Shown piece after piece: positions 17,588-25,730 of a stretch of 64,000 nt of DNA. The position numbers and the translations under genes were made by a program. The stretch covers positions 1 through 64,000 of the forward strand of contig NZ_NUGT01000035.1 in assembly GCF_002574545.1 (NCBI RefSeq). Direction: 5' to 3'. The notes under the pieces are model-generated. The model ran no database searches and was not told where the DNA came from. It saw nothing but the letters and a program-made list of their open reading frames with translations. Position 1 is the stretch's first letter; the number at the start of each line of letters is the position of its first letter. Source of the stretch: Bacillus sp. AFS055030. GTDB lineage: Bacteria; Bacillota; Bacilli; Bacillales; Bacillaceae_G.

Positions 17588-17620
17588 AAAAAAGTAGTCC
17601 GGATAAACGGACTACTTTAT
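17588..17620. terminator. bidirectional terminator
   Basis: AAAGTAGTCCG and CGGACTACTTT pair perfectly over 11 bp, flanked by A- and T-rich runs, between convergent cutC and the CAP-domain gene. Confidence 0.88.
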
Positions 17621-17635
17621 ATAAAACTTTACTGA

Positions 17636-18457
17636 TTATTTACCGATGAATTGTTGAGTCCAAGCATTTGATCTTGAATCATAACCAACACCAATTTGAT
17701 TTAAGTTAGGATTTAAGATATTTGCACGGTGACCAGCACTGTTCATCCAAGCAGTAACTACTTCTTCAGGAGTTCTTTGACCTTTAGCAATGTTTTCTGC
17801 TGCATAGTTATAAGAGATTCCGAATTGTTTCATCATATCAAATGGTGATCCATAAGTCGGTGAATTGTGATCAAAGTAATTTTTGTCAGTCATATCTTGT
17901 GATTTTAAACGTGCTGTTTTAGATAATGTTGCATTTACAGTAAATGGTTTTAAACCAGCTTTTGTACGTTCAGCATTTGTTAAATCAACTACTTTTGATT
18001 CGTAAGCTGATAATGATGCTGAATTTGATGGATTTGATGGTGTAGTTGGTGTTTCAGTTGACGGAGTTGTTGGTTTAGCTGGTGTAGTTGGTTCCGCCGG
18101 TTTTGTTGTAGGTGTCGCTGGTTTAGCTGGCGTTGTTGGAACTGTTGGTTTTGTAGTTCCAGGGTTAGCCGGCTTAGTCGTTGGAACTTGTCCAGATTGT
18201 TGCTTCATAGCATCTTGAAGTTCCTTCATATCAATACCATTAGAAGTAAATAATTTATTTAAATCGATTTTAATAGTACCATTTGTAGTTGATAAGTTTG
18301 GTAGTTTAAAATAATGGAATAAAGAATTATTTAAATTAATATGTTGTGTATATGATTTAGTTGTATCCTTAGTAATTGTTTCTGCGTTTACGGCACCTAC
18401 AGGAGCACCTACTAATAGAGTAGCAGCCACAGTTGATAAAGTAATGATTTTTTTCAT
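17636..18457 (-). CDS. secreted CAP-domain (SCP/PR-1, YkwD-like) protein
   Basis: 273 residues: signal peptide to about residue 25 (GAVNA), an unknown segment to about 85, a Pro/Thr-rich linker (about 90-145) of repeated TTPAKP/TTKPAEP units, and a C-terminal CAP domain. The CAP part shows LTNAERTKAGLKPF, YFDHNSPTYGSPFDMM, AAENIAKG and WMNSAGHRANIL, with the His and Glu residues of the family. In Bacillus such proteins are exported, some in spores or germination; the biochemical role is unknown. SD GGAGGAGAAC precedes the ATG. Confidence 0.88.
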   Translation of the reverse strand: MKKIITLSTVAATLLVGAPVGAVNAETITKDTTKSYTQHINLNNSLFHYFKLPNLSTTNGTIKIDLNKLFTSNGIDMKELQDAMKQQSGQVPTTKPANPGTTKPTVPTTPAKPATPTTKPAEPTTPAKPTTPSTETPTTPSNPSNSASLSAYESKVVDLTNAERTKAGLKPFTVNATLSKTARLKSQDMTDKNYFDHNSPTYGSPFDMMKQFGISYNYAAENIAKGQRTPEEVVTAWMNSAGHRANILNPNLNQIGVGYDSRSNAWTQQFIGK

Positions 18458-18651
18458 GTTCGTTCTCCTCCAATTGTTTGGTTATCGTCTCGCTGTACAA
18501 GTAATACTTTAGCATGAAAACGGATGACATAATTATGGGAAAAAATGGCGAGGAGAATTTGAGGATTTTTTTGGTAGTACTGTTTTAATACAGAAATAAA
18601 AAAGTCGTTGTTATAACTACTATTTTACTAGAATGTTATTAAAACATTATC

Positions 18652-18689
18652 TTAAATTTTTTCCTGAAATTTCCACTGAAAAAATTTAA
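18652..18689. repeat. 12-bp inverted repeat
   Basis: TTAAATTTTTTC and GAAAAAATTTAA are exact complements separated by 14 bases. It may be an orphan terminator or a regulator site; no gene ends here. Confidence 0.5.
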
Positions 18690-18833
18690 ACTTAAGAAAT
18701 AATCATATTTCCACGTTATAATACAGGAAGAAAAATCCATTTTTGTTGTTATTCAGTTACGATTGTAATCTTTCTGTAATGAACGTATTGAAGGTGCATA
18801 ATTTGAAATTATTTTTGACTTAGAGCTAAGTAA

Positions 18834-18960
18834 AAGAGGTTGTATCAAACCACTTAATTAAAAAACGTCAAATTAAAACGCAAGAATGCTGTTAAATCAA
18901 CATTCTTGCGTTTTGTTTATAAATTTCAAGGCTAAAATCTACCTTTTGGGACTGTCTCTT
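18834..18960. repeat. MITE-like stretch with a strong internal hairpin
   Basis: A perfect 14-bp stem (AAAACGCAAGAATG with CATTCTTGCGTTTT, 18874-18914) is flanked by imperfect inverted ends: AAGAGGTTGTATCAAA on the left and, reversed, AAGAGACAGTCCCAAA on the right, 11 of 16 matching. The ends resemble degenerate insertion-sequence termini, but no transposase or target duplication is visible. The hairpin alone could be a terminator for the SDR gene. Confidence 0.35.
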
Positions 18961-19006
18961 GATTTTTTTCCTTCATATATATAGAAGCGAAATAACATAA
19001 CTAGAT

Positions 19007-20104
19007 TTACTTAATTAATACATGCTTTTCTGTTACTGCCTTATTCACTTTATAATAATCTGTAATAACAGGAAGTATATCTTTAAAGTCCGGACATTTG
19101 ATACTTGTGTTTTGTAAATCAGTTAAAGTATTCATACAATCATATTCGGAATAACAATTAAAATAAGATATTACCTCTTTTTCAACTTTAAGTAAACGTC
19201 TAATGAAAGGAATGGAAAGGAGTGGATTAATTATTTTCATTGGAATAATTCCTACGGTAGTTTTGTTTAAGTAATAGGAAAGAAATTCTTTATATATATC
19301 TTGTACAAGGTAAGGAGAGGGATCTGTAATTTGATAAGTTTTGTTAACTCCGATTTTTGCATGACTCAAATAGTAAACAGCGTCAATTAAATAGTCGATT
19401 GGAATGAAATTGCAATATGCATTATCTTTACCTACTTGTGGTATAGGTAAATAGCGAAGTTTTGTGAAGAAGTTTAAAATGAAATATGGTCCATCAAATT
19501 TACTTGTCTCACCAGTTTCTGAATGACCAACTACAATTCCAGGCCTGATGATGGTGATTGGAAGTTGGGTTTTTAGCTTCTCAACTTCAATTTCGGCATA
19601 ATACTTCGTTTCTTCATAATAGTTTTTAAATGTTTGTCCCATTTCTAATTCATGTTCATAAATTCTTCCTTCACGAGTTCCCGACACATAGCTAGTACTA
19701 AAATAGGTGTAACGCTTCAAAAATTTCAACTTAAGTGCGAAATCATTTACGTTTATTGTTCCTTTCACATTTACTTCATATGCAATCTTTTTAGGCACTG
19801 CAAGGTCGTATATTGCAGCCAAATGAAATAAGTCTGTTATATTATTAATAAGTTCATTTTGAGTTATTAAATTAAGTCCAAAGTTTTTCTTAGTGATATC
19901 ACCAGTTAAAAGTTCTATTTTTAAAAGAGTATAATCTGGATATTTTTGATCTAATGTAAATAAAAAATCTCGGCATTGTTTTTCAGTATTAGGAAGAATG
20001 AGTAAATAAATTTTTTGAAAAGACATTTCATTATCAAGAATTTTAAGGAGTAAATGTTTTGAAATAAATCCGGGAAATCCAGTAATAAAGTACGTTCTTT
20101 CCAT
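19007..20104 (-). CDS. extended SDR-family NAD(P)-dependent oxidoreductase
   Basis: 365 residues with a Rossmann start ITGFPGFISKHLL (TGxxGxxG) and the catalytic Tyr and Lys in YYEETKYYAE. The layout (GDITKKNFGL, IIRPGIVVG, substrate-binding C-terminal half) is like NAD-binding 4 / male-sterility type reductases and atypical epimerases. Its substrate is unknown. I start it at ATG 20104, 7 bases after AGGTG, instead of the in-frame GTG 20113. It is isolated, with a long gene-poor region on both sides and the 52-bp repeat array upstream. Confidence 0.78.
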   Translation of the reverse strand: MERTYFITGFPGFISKHLLLKILDNEMSFQKIYLLILPNTEKQCRDFLFTLDQKYPDYTLLKIELLTGDITKKNFGLNLITQNELINNITDLFHLAAIYDLAVPKKIAYEVNVKGTINVNDFALKLKFLKRYTYFSTSYVSGTREGRIYEHELEMGQTFKNYYEETKYYAEIEVEKLKTQLPITIIRPGIVVGHSETGETSKFDGPYFILNFFTKLRYLPIPQVGKDNAYCNFIPIDYLIDAVYYLSHAKIGVNKTYQITDPSPYLVQDIYKEFLSYYLNKTTVGIIPMKIINPLLSIPFIRRLLKVEKEVISYFNCYSEYDCMNTLTDLQNTSIKCPDFKDILPVITDYYKVNKAVTEKHVLIK

Positions 20105-20207
20105 CTTAGTCACCTACTTTATGTAAATTAAACTTCTTTGTTTATTTTATTAAAGTGAAATTCATTTAATGTAATATTCTGTTCAATATTATTTTAAGAA
20201 ATTGCCT

Positions 20208-20820
20208 AAAAAGTACCGCATGAACCGTTTAAGAGGAAGTGAAATTTTAAATAGTGTCTGAAGAACCCCTTAAAAGGAAGTATAATTCATGATTTAACTT
20301 AAAAAGTACCGCATGAACCGTTTAAGAGGAATTAAAATGCAAGGAATAGCATAAAAAGTACCGCATGAACCGTTTAAGAGGAAGTATAATTCATGAAATA
20401 GCTTAAAAAGTACCGCATGAACCGTTTAAGAGGAATTAAAATGCAAGGAATAGCATAAAAAGTACCGCATGAACCGATTAAGAGGAAGTATAATTCATGA
20501 AATAGCATAAATAGTACCGCATGAACCGTTTAAGAGGAAGTAAAATGCAAGAAATAGTCTAAATAGTACCGCATGAACCCTTTAAGAGGAAGTAAAATGC
20601 AAGAAATAGCATAAAAAGTACCGCATGAACCGTTTATGAGGAAGTATAATTCATGAAATAGCATAAAAAGTACCGTATGAACCGTTTAAGAGGAAGTAAA
20701 ATGCAAGAATTAGATTAAATAGTATCTCAAGAACCCCTTAAAAGGAAGTATAATTCATGATTTAACTTAAAGAGTTTCACATGGCCCCGTATGGAAACTA
20801 AAGTTCAAGACTTAGCTCCC
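20208..20820. repeat. array of twelve 52-bp tandem repeats with alternating tails
   Basis: Unit starts: 20208 (41 bp, partly deleted), 20249, 20301, 20353, 20405, 20457, 20509, 20561, 20613, 20665, 20717 and 20769 (degenerate). Each full unit is exactly 52 bp with the head AAAAAGTACCGCATGAACCG, a core TTTAAGAGGAA and one of two tails: type A, GTATAATTCATGAAATAGC, or type B, ending AAAATGCAAGGAATAGC. Order from the second unit: A B A B A B B A B A. Units 20249 and 20717 are near-identical outer variants. 52 is not a multiple of three and stops occur in every frame, so it is not coding. Confidence 0.95.
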
Positions 20821-20851
20821 TAACTAATTGTGATTCCTTATGAGTTGCAAG

Positions 20852-20880
20852 AAAAAAGCTTGCCCATTCGGACAAGCCTT
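20852..20880 (-). terminator. nagP terminator
   Basis: On the minus strand GGCTTGTCC and GGGCAAGCT pair around GAAT with one G-T pair, then TTTTTTC. Confidence 0.82.
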
Positions 20881-20894
20881 AAAATCAATTACAA

Positions 20895-22259
20895 TTATTT
20901 TACTTGTTTTTTCAAGTCTTCAGCAACAAACTCTACGTTTGTACCAACTACTACTTGTACGTTTTTATCGTCTAATTTAATAACTCCACGAGCACCTGCT
21001 TTTTTAAGAAGTGCTTCATTTACTTTAGAAGCATCTTTTACTTGTAAGCGTAAACGAGTTGTACAGTTATCAATATTTGTTAAGTTTTCTTTTCCACCTA
21101 AAGCTTGTAGGTATAATGAATCACCAATTTCAGTTGTTACTTCATCAGTTTCAACTTCTTCGTCTTCACGACCTGGTGTTTTAATGTCAAATTTCTTAAT
21201 TGCGAAGTAGAACACGATAAAGTAAATTGCACCAAAGATTAAACCAATTAGAAGTAACAGAATCGGTTTTGTTGCAATATTGTAGTTCAGGATGTAGTCC
21301 ATGAAACCTGCTGAGAAAGTAAACCCATCTTTAATTCCTAAAGCATTTACGATACCCATTGATAAACCAGTTAAGATTGCATGGAATGTATATAGTACTG
21401 GAGCAATGAACATGAATGCAAATTCAATTGGTTCCGTAATACCTGTTAAGAAAGATGTTAATGCAAGTCCAATAAACATACCTGAAACAGTTTTACGTCT
21501 TTCTGGTTTCGCAGCAGCGATCATAGCAAATGCAGCGGCTGGAAGACCGAACATCATAATAGGGAAGAAACCAGTCATGAATGCACCAGCAGATTTGTCA
21601 CCAGCGAAGAATCTGTTTAAGTCACCGTGAACTAATTTACCAGCAGCATCAGTAAAGTCACCTAAGTTGAACCAGAAAATTGTATTTAATACGTGATGTA
21701 ATCCTAGTGGGATTAAAATACGGTTTAAGAAACCGAATACTGCGGCCCCGATTGGACCAATAGCAATAATCCAGTTACCAACTGAGTTAATTGCATCTTG
21801 AATTGTTGGCCATACATAACCAAATATACCTGCTAATACAAGCATCGTAGCTGATGTTATAATTGGAACGAATCGTCGTCCACTAAAGAAACCTAGCCAT
21901 TCAGGTAATTTAATACCACTGAAACGGTTGTAAAGAAGACCAGCTATAACCCCTGTAATAATACCACCAAGAGCAGCCATATTAATATCTTTATTTATCG
22001 TAGTTGTTCCTGCAGTTAATACAAAGTAACCGATTGCACCTGCAAGACCGGCGGCTCCATTTCCATCCTTTGAAATACCGATTGCAACACCGATAGCAAA
22101 GATTAATGGAAGATTAGAGAAAATTGCATTACCAGCAGCCGCCATAAACGGAATGTCTAGTAAATCTGGTTGTCCAAAGCGCAGTAAAAGTCCTGCTGCT
22201 GGAAGCACAGCGATTGGTAGCATTAATGCTTTACCAATGCGTTGTAAAAAACTAAGCAT
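20895..22259 (-). CDS. nagP: N-acetylglucosamine-specific PTS enzyme IICB
   Basis: 454 residues. The IIC membrane domain (to about 360) has [19 protein letters not shown] at the start and [12 protein letters not shown]; the IIB domain carries the phosphorylated Cys in NIDNCTTRLRLQV. It lacks an IIA domain, so it must borrow IIA from another protein, such as the IIA domain of PtsG encoded in this window. It imports GlcNAc as GlcNAc-6-P. A CcpA site and a NagR-like operator lie upstream, and the same operator sequence occurs before nagA at 50117, tying it to the nagAB pathway. Confidence 0.9.
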   Translation of the reverse strand: MLSFLQRIGKALMLPIAVLPAAGLLLRFGQPDLLDIPFMAAAGNAIFSNLPLIFAIGVAIGISKDGNGAAGLAGAIGYFVLTAGTTTINKDINMAALGGIITGVIAGLLYNRFSGIKLPEWLGFFSGRRFVPIITSATMLVLAGIFGYVWPTIQDAINSVGNWIIAIGPIGAAVFGFLNRILIPLGLHHVLNTIFWFNLGDFTDAAGKLVHGDLNRFFAGDKSAGAFMTGFFPIMMFGLPAAAFAMIAAAKPERRKTVSGMFIGLALTSFLTGITEPIEFAFMFIAPVLYTFHAILTGLSMGIVNALGIKDGFTFSAGFMDYILNYNIATKPILLLLIGLIFGAIYFIVFYFAIKKFDIKTPGREDEEVETDEVTTEIGDSLYLQALGGKENLTNIDNCTTRLRLQVKDASKVNEALLKKAGARGVIKLDDKNVQVVVGTNVEFVAEDLKKQVK

Positions 22260-22286
22260 AATGTTTTCCCTCCGAAAATTATTATA

Positions 22287-22302
22287 ATGATTACGCTTTC
22301 AA
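22287..22302 (-). promoter_or_regulatory. CcpA cre site of nagP
   Basis: TTGAAAGCGTAATCA matches the consensus WTGNAANCGNWNNCW at every position. It lies 28 bp upstream of the start codon next to a TATAAT, in a position suited to catabolite repression. Confidence 0.8.
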
Positions 22303-22321
22303 TATTAACTTAAAACGCTCA

Positions 22322-22337
22322 ACTTGTCTATACAACT
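22322..22337. promoter_or_regulatory. NagR (YvoA) operator-like site of nagP
   Basis: On the minus strand AGTTGTATAGACAAGT, an imperfect palindrome (12 of 16 symmetric). The 16-mer before nagA, AGTAGTATAGACAACT, differs in two bases. Both are close to the GntR/HutC-type NagR sites described in B. subtilis. Confidence 0.75.
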
Positions 22338-22381
22338 AGTTAAGATAAAAATTTCTATTTTCTTCCAATAAAAATAAAAAT

Positions 22382-22410
22382 AAAAGGGGAAGAATTAAAT
22401 CTTCCCCTAT
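22382..22410 (-). terminator. terminator of the SASP gene
   Basis: GGGGAAGA and TCTTCCCC pair exactly around a 6-base loop, followed on the minus strand by TTTTATTTTTATTTTT. Confidence 0.88.
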
Positions 22411-22440
22411 ATTAAGCCATTTTATATAGTTTTATTTAAA

Positions 22441-22629
22441 TCAAACACCCTTTAAATGACTTTGCGCTTGAGCAATTAAACGTTTAGTGATTTCGCCACC
22501 AACTGAACCATTTGAACGTGCAGTTGTATCAGATCCTAAATTTACTCCGAATTCATTAGCGATTTCATATTTAAATTGATCAAGTGCTTGCTCTACACCT
22601 GGTACTAATAATTTATTTGTTCTAGCCAT
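22441..22629 (-). CDS. alpha/beta-type small acid-soluble spore protein
   Basis: 62 residues, the typical size. [13 protein letters not shown] contains the GPR protease cleavage motif and [13 protein letters not shown] is the second conserved SASP block. These proteins coat and protect spore DNA against UV and heat and are degraded at germination. Strong evidence that the organism makes endospores. SD AAGGGAGAA lies upstream; a short inverted repeat TGTAAG/CTTACA precedes it. Expected to be sigma-G dependent, though I could not place a convincing promoter. Confidence 0.95.
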   Translation of the reverse strand: MARTNKLLVPGVEQALDQFKYEIANEFGVNLGSDTTARSNGSVGGEITKRLIAQAQSHLKGV

Positions 22630-22715
22630 GATAAATTCTCCCTTTCTGTAAGTAATAGCTTACAATTCTATTTTTTACATTTAGGGATTTCTCATGCTTG
22701 GTAAATACAGTCATA

Positions 22716-23165
22716 TTAGGGTGATGTTAACTTTTTAACCAACGCTGAGCCTTCAACGACGAGTACATTTTCTTGATTATATACATTCGTTTGGAGCGTT
22801 AATAATTTTTTATCATCTCTTTTACGTATCACACTAACGATTACTTTAATTGTGTCATTAATTTTTACTGGTGCTTTGAAAAATACTTCTTGAGATAGGT
22901 AGATGGTGTTTTTACCGGGTAGTTTTGTACCTAATACTGAGGAAATAAAGCTGCAAATCAACATGCCATGTGCAATTCTTTCTTTAAAGATGCTTTCTTT
23001 TGCAAAATCATCTAATAAGTGAATTGGATTTACATCTGTTGAAATTGCAGCAAATTGTTCGATTAACTCGGCAGTAATTTTTACTTCAAGAGTAGCTTCA
23101 TCACCAACTGATATGGAGTCAAAATGAACTTCCTGTACATGTCTTGCACTTTCGAAAACATTCAT
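22716..23165 (-). CDS. phaJ: (R)-specific enoyl-CoA hydratase (MaoC-like)
   Basis: 149 residues with a hot-dog fold. The motif FAAISTDVNPIHL (Asp and His catalytic) and RIAHGMLICSFISSVLG are those of PhaJ enzymes, which hydrate trans-2-enoyl-CoA from beta-oxidation to (R)-3-hydroxyacyl-CoA, the monomer for PHA synthase. It lies 57 bp downstream of phaP in the same orientation. This links fatty-acid degradation to PHA made by phaRC across the divergent promoter. Confidence 0.88.
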   Translation of the reverse strand: MNVFESARHVQEVHFDSISVGDEATLEVKITAELIEQFAAISTDVNPIHLLDDFAKESIFKERIAHGMLICSFISSVLGTKLPGKNTIYLSQEVFFKAPVKINDTIKVIVSVIRKRDDKKLLTLQTNVYNQENVLVVEGSALVKKLTSP

Positions 23166-23222
23166 TTTGTTTCATCCTCTCCTTGATGAAATACCTAGCT
23201 AATCAAGAAAATTGTACAATTA

Positions 23223-23732
23223 TTATAGTTTAGCGAATGAGAATTCTTGTAGGTTTTTTAACCAATCTTCTTGAGTTTTTTGGAACTGTTGATACATGTT
23301 CGTCCAAGCAGTGTAAGGTGAGTTAGTTAATGGTTGTTTAAAAAATTGTTGGAATAATTGTTGTTGTTGATTTGAAAATGTACTCATAGCTTGAAAAAAC
23401 GGTTGATATGGGTTTTGATTCATATTCGTCCATAAAGATTGAAATGGAGCAAACTGATCAAATAATTTTTTCCAAGTTTTTTCATAAGTCTCTTGATTAA
23501 TTGTAGGCTTAATTTCATTTAATAATTTAATCATTTCTTGGAATTGTTCGTATGACTCTTGTTGTTGTACTTGAACTTGATCGTTTAACGTTTTCCATTG
23601 TTTTGCTTGTTCTTGAAATAATGACTCTGTCCATTGTTGGATTTGTAATTGATTGTCTAATAAATATTGAAGCATTTTTTGAAAATTCTCAGCTGCAAGT
23701 TCAGTTTGTAATTCGATTGTTTTTTCAGTCAT
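23223..23732 (-). CDS. phaP: phasin, PHA granule protein
   Basis: 169 residues, extremely rich in Gln, Phe and Trp, with helix-forming heptad-like stretches; typical of Bacillus PhaP, which coats polyhydroxyalkanoate granules and sets their number and size. Low sequence conservation means the call rests mainly on its place between phaJ and phaQ. Start at ATG 23732, 8 bases after GGAGG, five codons inside the longest frame. Confidence 0.88.
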   Translation of the reverse strand: MTEKTIELQTELAAENFQKMLQYLLDNQLQIQQWTESLFQEQAKQWKTLNDQVQVQQQESYEQFQEMIKLLNEIKPTINQETYEKTWKKLFDQFAPFQSLWTNMNQNPYQPFFQAMSTFSNQQQQLFQQFFKQPLTNSPYTAWTNMYQQFQKTQEDWLKNLQEFSFAKL

Positions 23733-23779
23733 TAGTGTTTCCTCCAAAAAAATTTATTATTGAATGCATTGCTGCAATT

Positions 23780-24199
23780 TCAATCATCTTTAAAACTTTG
23801 ATCAGAGTTGCTAAATGGAAAGAATGAATTTGTATAGATCGAAAAAAATGTTTGGAGCATCTGATTATATTGAGTAAATGAATTATGGCAAGTTTTTAAA
23901 TATTCCTCTCCGGCATCTGTGATTGAGTAAATTCGTTTTGCCGGACCTTCATTTCCATATTCCCAACTAGATTTAATATAACTATCTTTTTCAAGTTGCC
24001 TTAGAATTCGATAGACATTACTTGAATCAAGCGTAGTAAAACCTAAATCAAATAATACTTGCATTAATTTATACCCATGCATATTCCATTGCTTAAGGCT
24101 AAGAAGTAGAAAGGGAACTAAGAAGTTTTTAGGCAATGTAATCGATTCAGAAGTTTCGAGTTTATTTTTTTTACTTGTTTCCTTTTCATTTGTTGTCAT
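23780..24199 (-). CDS. phaQ: PadR-type regulator of PHA granule genes
   Basis: About 139 residues with a PadR winged helix: LVPFLLLSLKQWNMHGYKLMQVL, VYRILRQLEKDSYI, and the wing GPAKRIYSITDAGEEYL. In B. megaterium PhaQ is a repressor of the phaPQ operon that senses PHB itself. The start at ATG 24199 follows a long GGGGGG run by 11 bases. phaQ heads the leftward phaQ-phaP-phaJ unit; its promoter overlaps a small palindrome (24249-24261) that may be its own operator. Confidence 0.88.
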   Translation of the reverse strand: MTTNEKETSKKNKLETSESITLPKNFLVPFLLLSLKQWNMHGYKLMQVLFDLGFTTLDSSNVYRILRQLEKDSYIKSSWEYGNEGPAKRIYSITDAGEEYLKTCHNSFTQYNQMLQTFFSIYTNSFFPFSNSDQSFKDD

Positions 24200-24248
24200 A
24201 AAGTACTGTTCCCCCCTATATCGTAGTAATGGAATCATTATCCCTTAG

Positions 24249-24281
24249 GTGTAATTTACACTTAGTTAAATTTATTGTCAA
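24249..24281 (-). promoter_or_regulatory. phaQPJ promoter with embedded palindrome
   Basis: On the minus strand TTGACA (24276-24281) and TAAATT (24253-24258) are 17 bp apart. The -10 lies inside the inverted repeat GTGTAA-T-TTACAC (24249-24261), the natural place for an autorepressor such as PhaQ. The PhaQ link is inferred. Confidence 0.6.
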
Positions 24282-24316
24282 TGTATTTTAAATATAATGA
24301 ATATTAAAAAACAAAT

Positions 24317-24323
24317 TTCGACA
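24317..24323 (-). promoter_or_regulatory. possible Spo0A box upstream of phaR
   Basis: TTCGACA is the exact complement of the 0A box TGTCGAA, 84 bp before phaR. Seven-base matches occur by chance about ten times in a window of this size, so this stands mainly on its position. Confidence 0.3.
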
Positions 24324-24406
24324 GAAGATGTAGAAATATCGCGAAAACATTGGATTGTTTTGTCGTTAACTTGTTTTCTATACTTAAAATAGTGAGGGGG
24401 ATTAAC

Positions 24407-24919
24407 ATGTCAGAGCAAAATTATTCAGATCCATTAAAAATGTGGAAGCAAATGTATGATGTTAATGAAAAATACTTTGGAAAAATGATGAACGAATATG
24501 TTCAGAAGGAAGAATTTTCCGAGTGGATGGGTTCTGTAATAGATTTTAATCTATTCTGTAAAAAGATGTTGAATGATCAATCAAAAACGTTCTTAGAGGC
24601 TTCAAATATTGCTTCTAAAGAAGATATTGCAAATGTAGCTAGCTTAGTGATTAATTTAGAATCAAAAGTAGATACATTAGAAGATCAATTATTTTTAGAT
24701 TCCCAACCCGAGTTAGATGTTCAAGCATTGAAAAAAGAGCTAGACATTGTGACAGTTAAACGAGATCTTACAAAATTAAAAGCTGAAACCAAATCAATTC
24801 ATCAACAAATTAGTGAGTTAAAGTCTTCAATGGAAAGCGTTGAGCAACTAAAGTCTTCAATGGCTAACATTGAACAACTTTTACAACAATTAACGACTAA
24901 ACAACCAACAAAACAATAA
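24407..24919 (+). CDS. phaR: class IV PHA synthase subunit PhaR
   Basis: 170 residues, largely helical and charged, with a C-terminal coiled coil (SIHQQISELKSSMESVEQL and a partial repeat of it). PhaR forms the active class IV synthase with PhaC. The frame is open from 24350 but GAGGGGG lies 6 bases before ATG 24407, and the protein then starts MSEQNYSDPLKMWKQMYD, the family N-terminus. First gene of phaR-phaB-phaC; divergent from phaQPJ. Confidence 0.92.
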   Translation: MSEQNYSDPLKMWKQMYDVNEKYFGKMMNEYVQKEEFSEWMGSVIDFNLFCKKMLNDQSKTFLEASNIASKEDIANVASLVINLESKVDTLEDQLFLDSQPELDVQALKKELDIVTVKRDLTKLKAETKSIHQQISELKSSMESVEQLKSSMANIEQLLQQLTTKQPTKQ

Positions 24920-24943
24920 CTAGTTAAAAAAGGAGAAATGACA

Positions 24944-25684
24944 ATGGATTTAGTAAATCGTGTAGCGATCGTAACAGGTGGAGCAAAAGGAATCGGAAAA
25001 GGTATAGCATTTGCTTTAGCAGAAAAAGGTGCAAAAGTTGTAATCAATTATAATAATAGTGAAGCACACGCAAAAGCAGTTGTAGATGAACTTTTTGAAA
25101 ATGGTTATGAAGCATTAGCAGTGCAAGCTAACGTTGCTGAATTAGATCAAGCGAAAGCATTAATTGATCGTACAGTTGAGCATTTTGGCCGATTAGACAT
25201 TATTGTTAATAATGCTGGTATTACTAGAGATCGTAGTTTCAAGAAACTAAGTGCAGAAGATTGGCATGAGGTTATTGATGTGAATTTAAGCAGTGTTTAT
25301 AACACATGTAATTCTGCTCTACCTCACCTACTTGAATCTGATAACGCTCGTATCATTAATATTTCATCAGTTATTGGTCAATCAGGAGGATTCGGCCAAA
25401 CAAACTATTCTGCTGCAAAGGCTGGCATGATTGGATTTACTAAATCATTAGCACTTGAATTAGCAAAATCAAACGTTACGGTAAACTCTGTATGTCCTGG
25501 ATTTATTGAAACTGACATGGTAAACGAAATTCCAGAAAATGTAAAAGAGCAAATTAAATCTAGAATACCAAAAAGAAGATTTGGTACTGTAGAAGAGATT
25601 GCTAAAGCTGTTATTTACTTATGTGAAGGTGGAGAGTACATTACTGGTCAACAGATTAATGTAAATGGCGGACTTTACGTTTAA
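24944..25684 (+). CDS. phaB: acetoacetyl-CoA reductase
   Basis: 246-residue short-chain dehydrogenase: cofactor motif TGGAKGIGKG (residues about 10-19), NNAGITRD, catalytic Ser in NISSVIGQSG and Tyr-x-x-x-Lys in YSAAKAGM. It reduces acetoacetyl-CoA to (R)-3-hydroxybutyryl-CoA. Two ATGs lie close; the second (24944) is 8 bases after AGGAG and is preferred over 24938. It lies 24 bp after phaR, in the usual phaRBC order. FabG is its closest relative, but position settles the role. Confidence 0.93.
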   Translation: MDLVNRVAIVTGGAKGIGKGIAFALAEKGAKVVINYNNSEAHAKAVVDELFENGYEALAVQANVAELDQAKALIDRTVEHFGRLDIIVNNAGITRDRSFKKLSAEDWHEVIDVNLSSVYNTCNSALPHLLESDNARIINISSVIGQSGGFGQTNYSAAKAGMIGFTKSLALELAKSNVTVNSVCPGFIETDMVNEIPENVKEQIKSRIPKRRFGTVEEIAKAVIYLCEGGEYITGQQINVNGGLYV

Positions 25685-25730
25685 GTCTTACTTATAGATG
25701 ACATTTTTAAGATCTAAAGGGGGGAAAAGT

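Larger units (their letters stand above)
18458..19006. other. 549-bp intergenic region
   Basis: No coding frame with an SD is visible. It holds a 12-bp perfect inverted repeat (18652-18689), the hairpin-bearing MITE-like stretch (18834-18960), and the promoter region of the CAP-domain gene. Confidence 0.6.

Noticed and set aside
20208-20820. CRISPR array
   Set aside because: Units are contiguous 52-bp tandem repeats with no unique spacers, and there are no cas genes.
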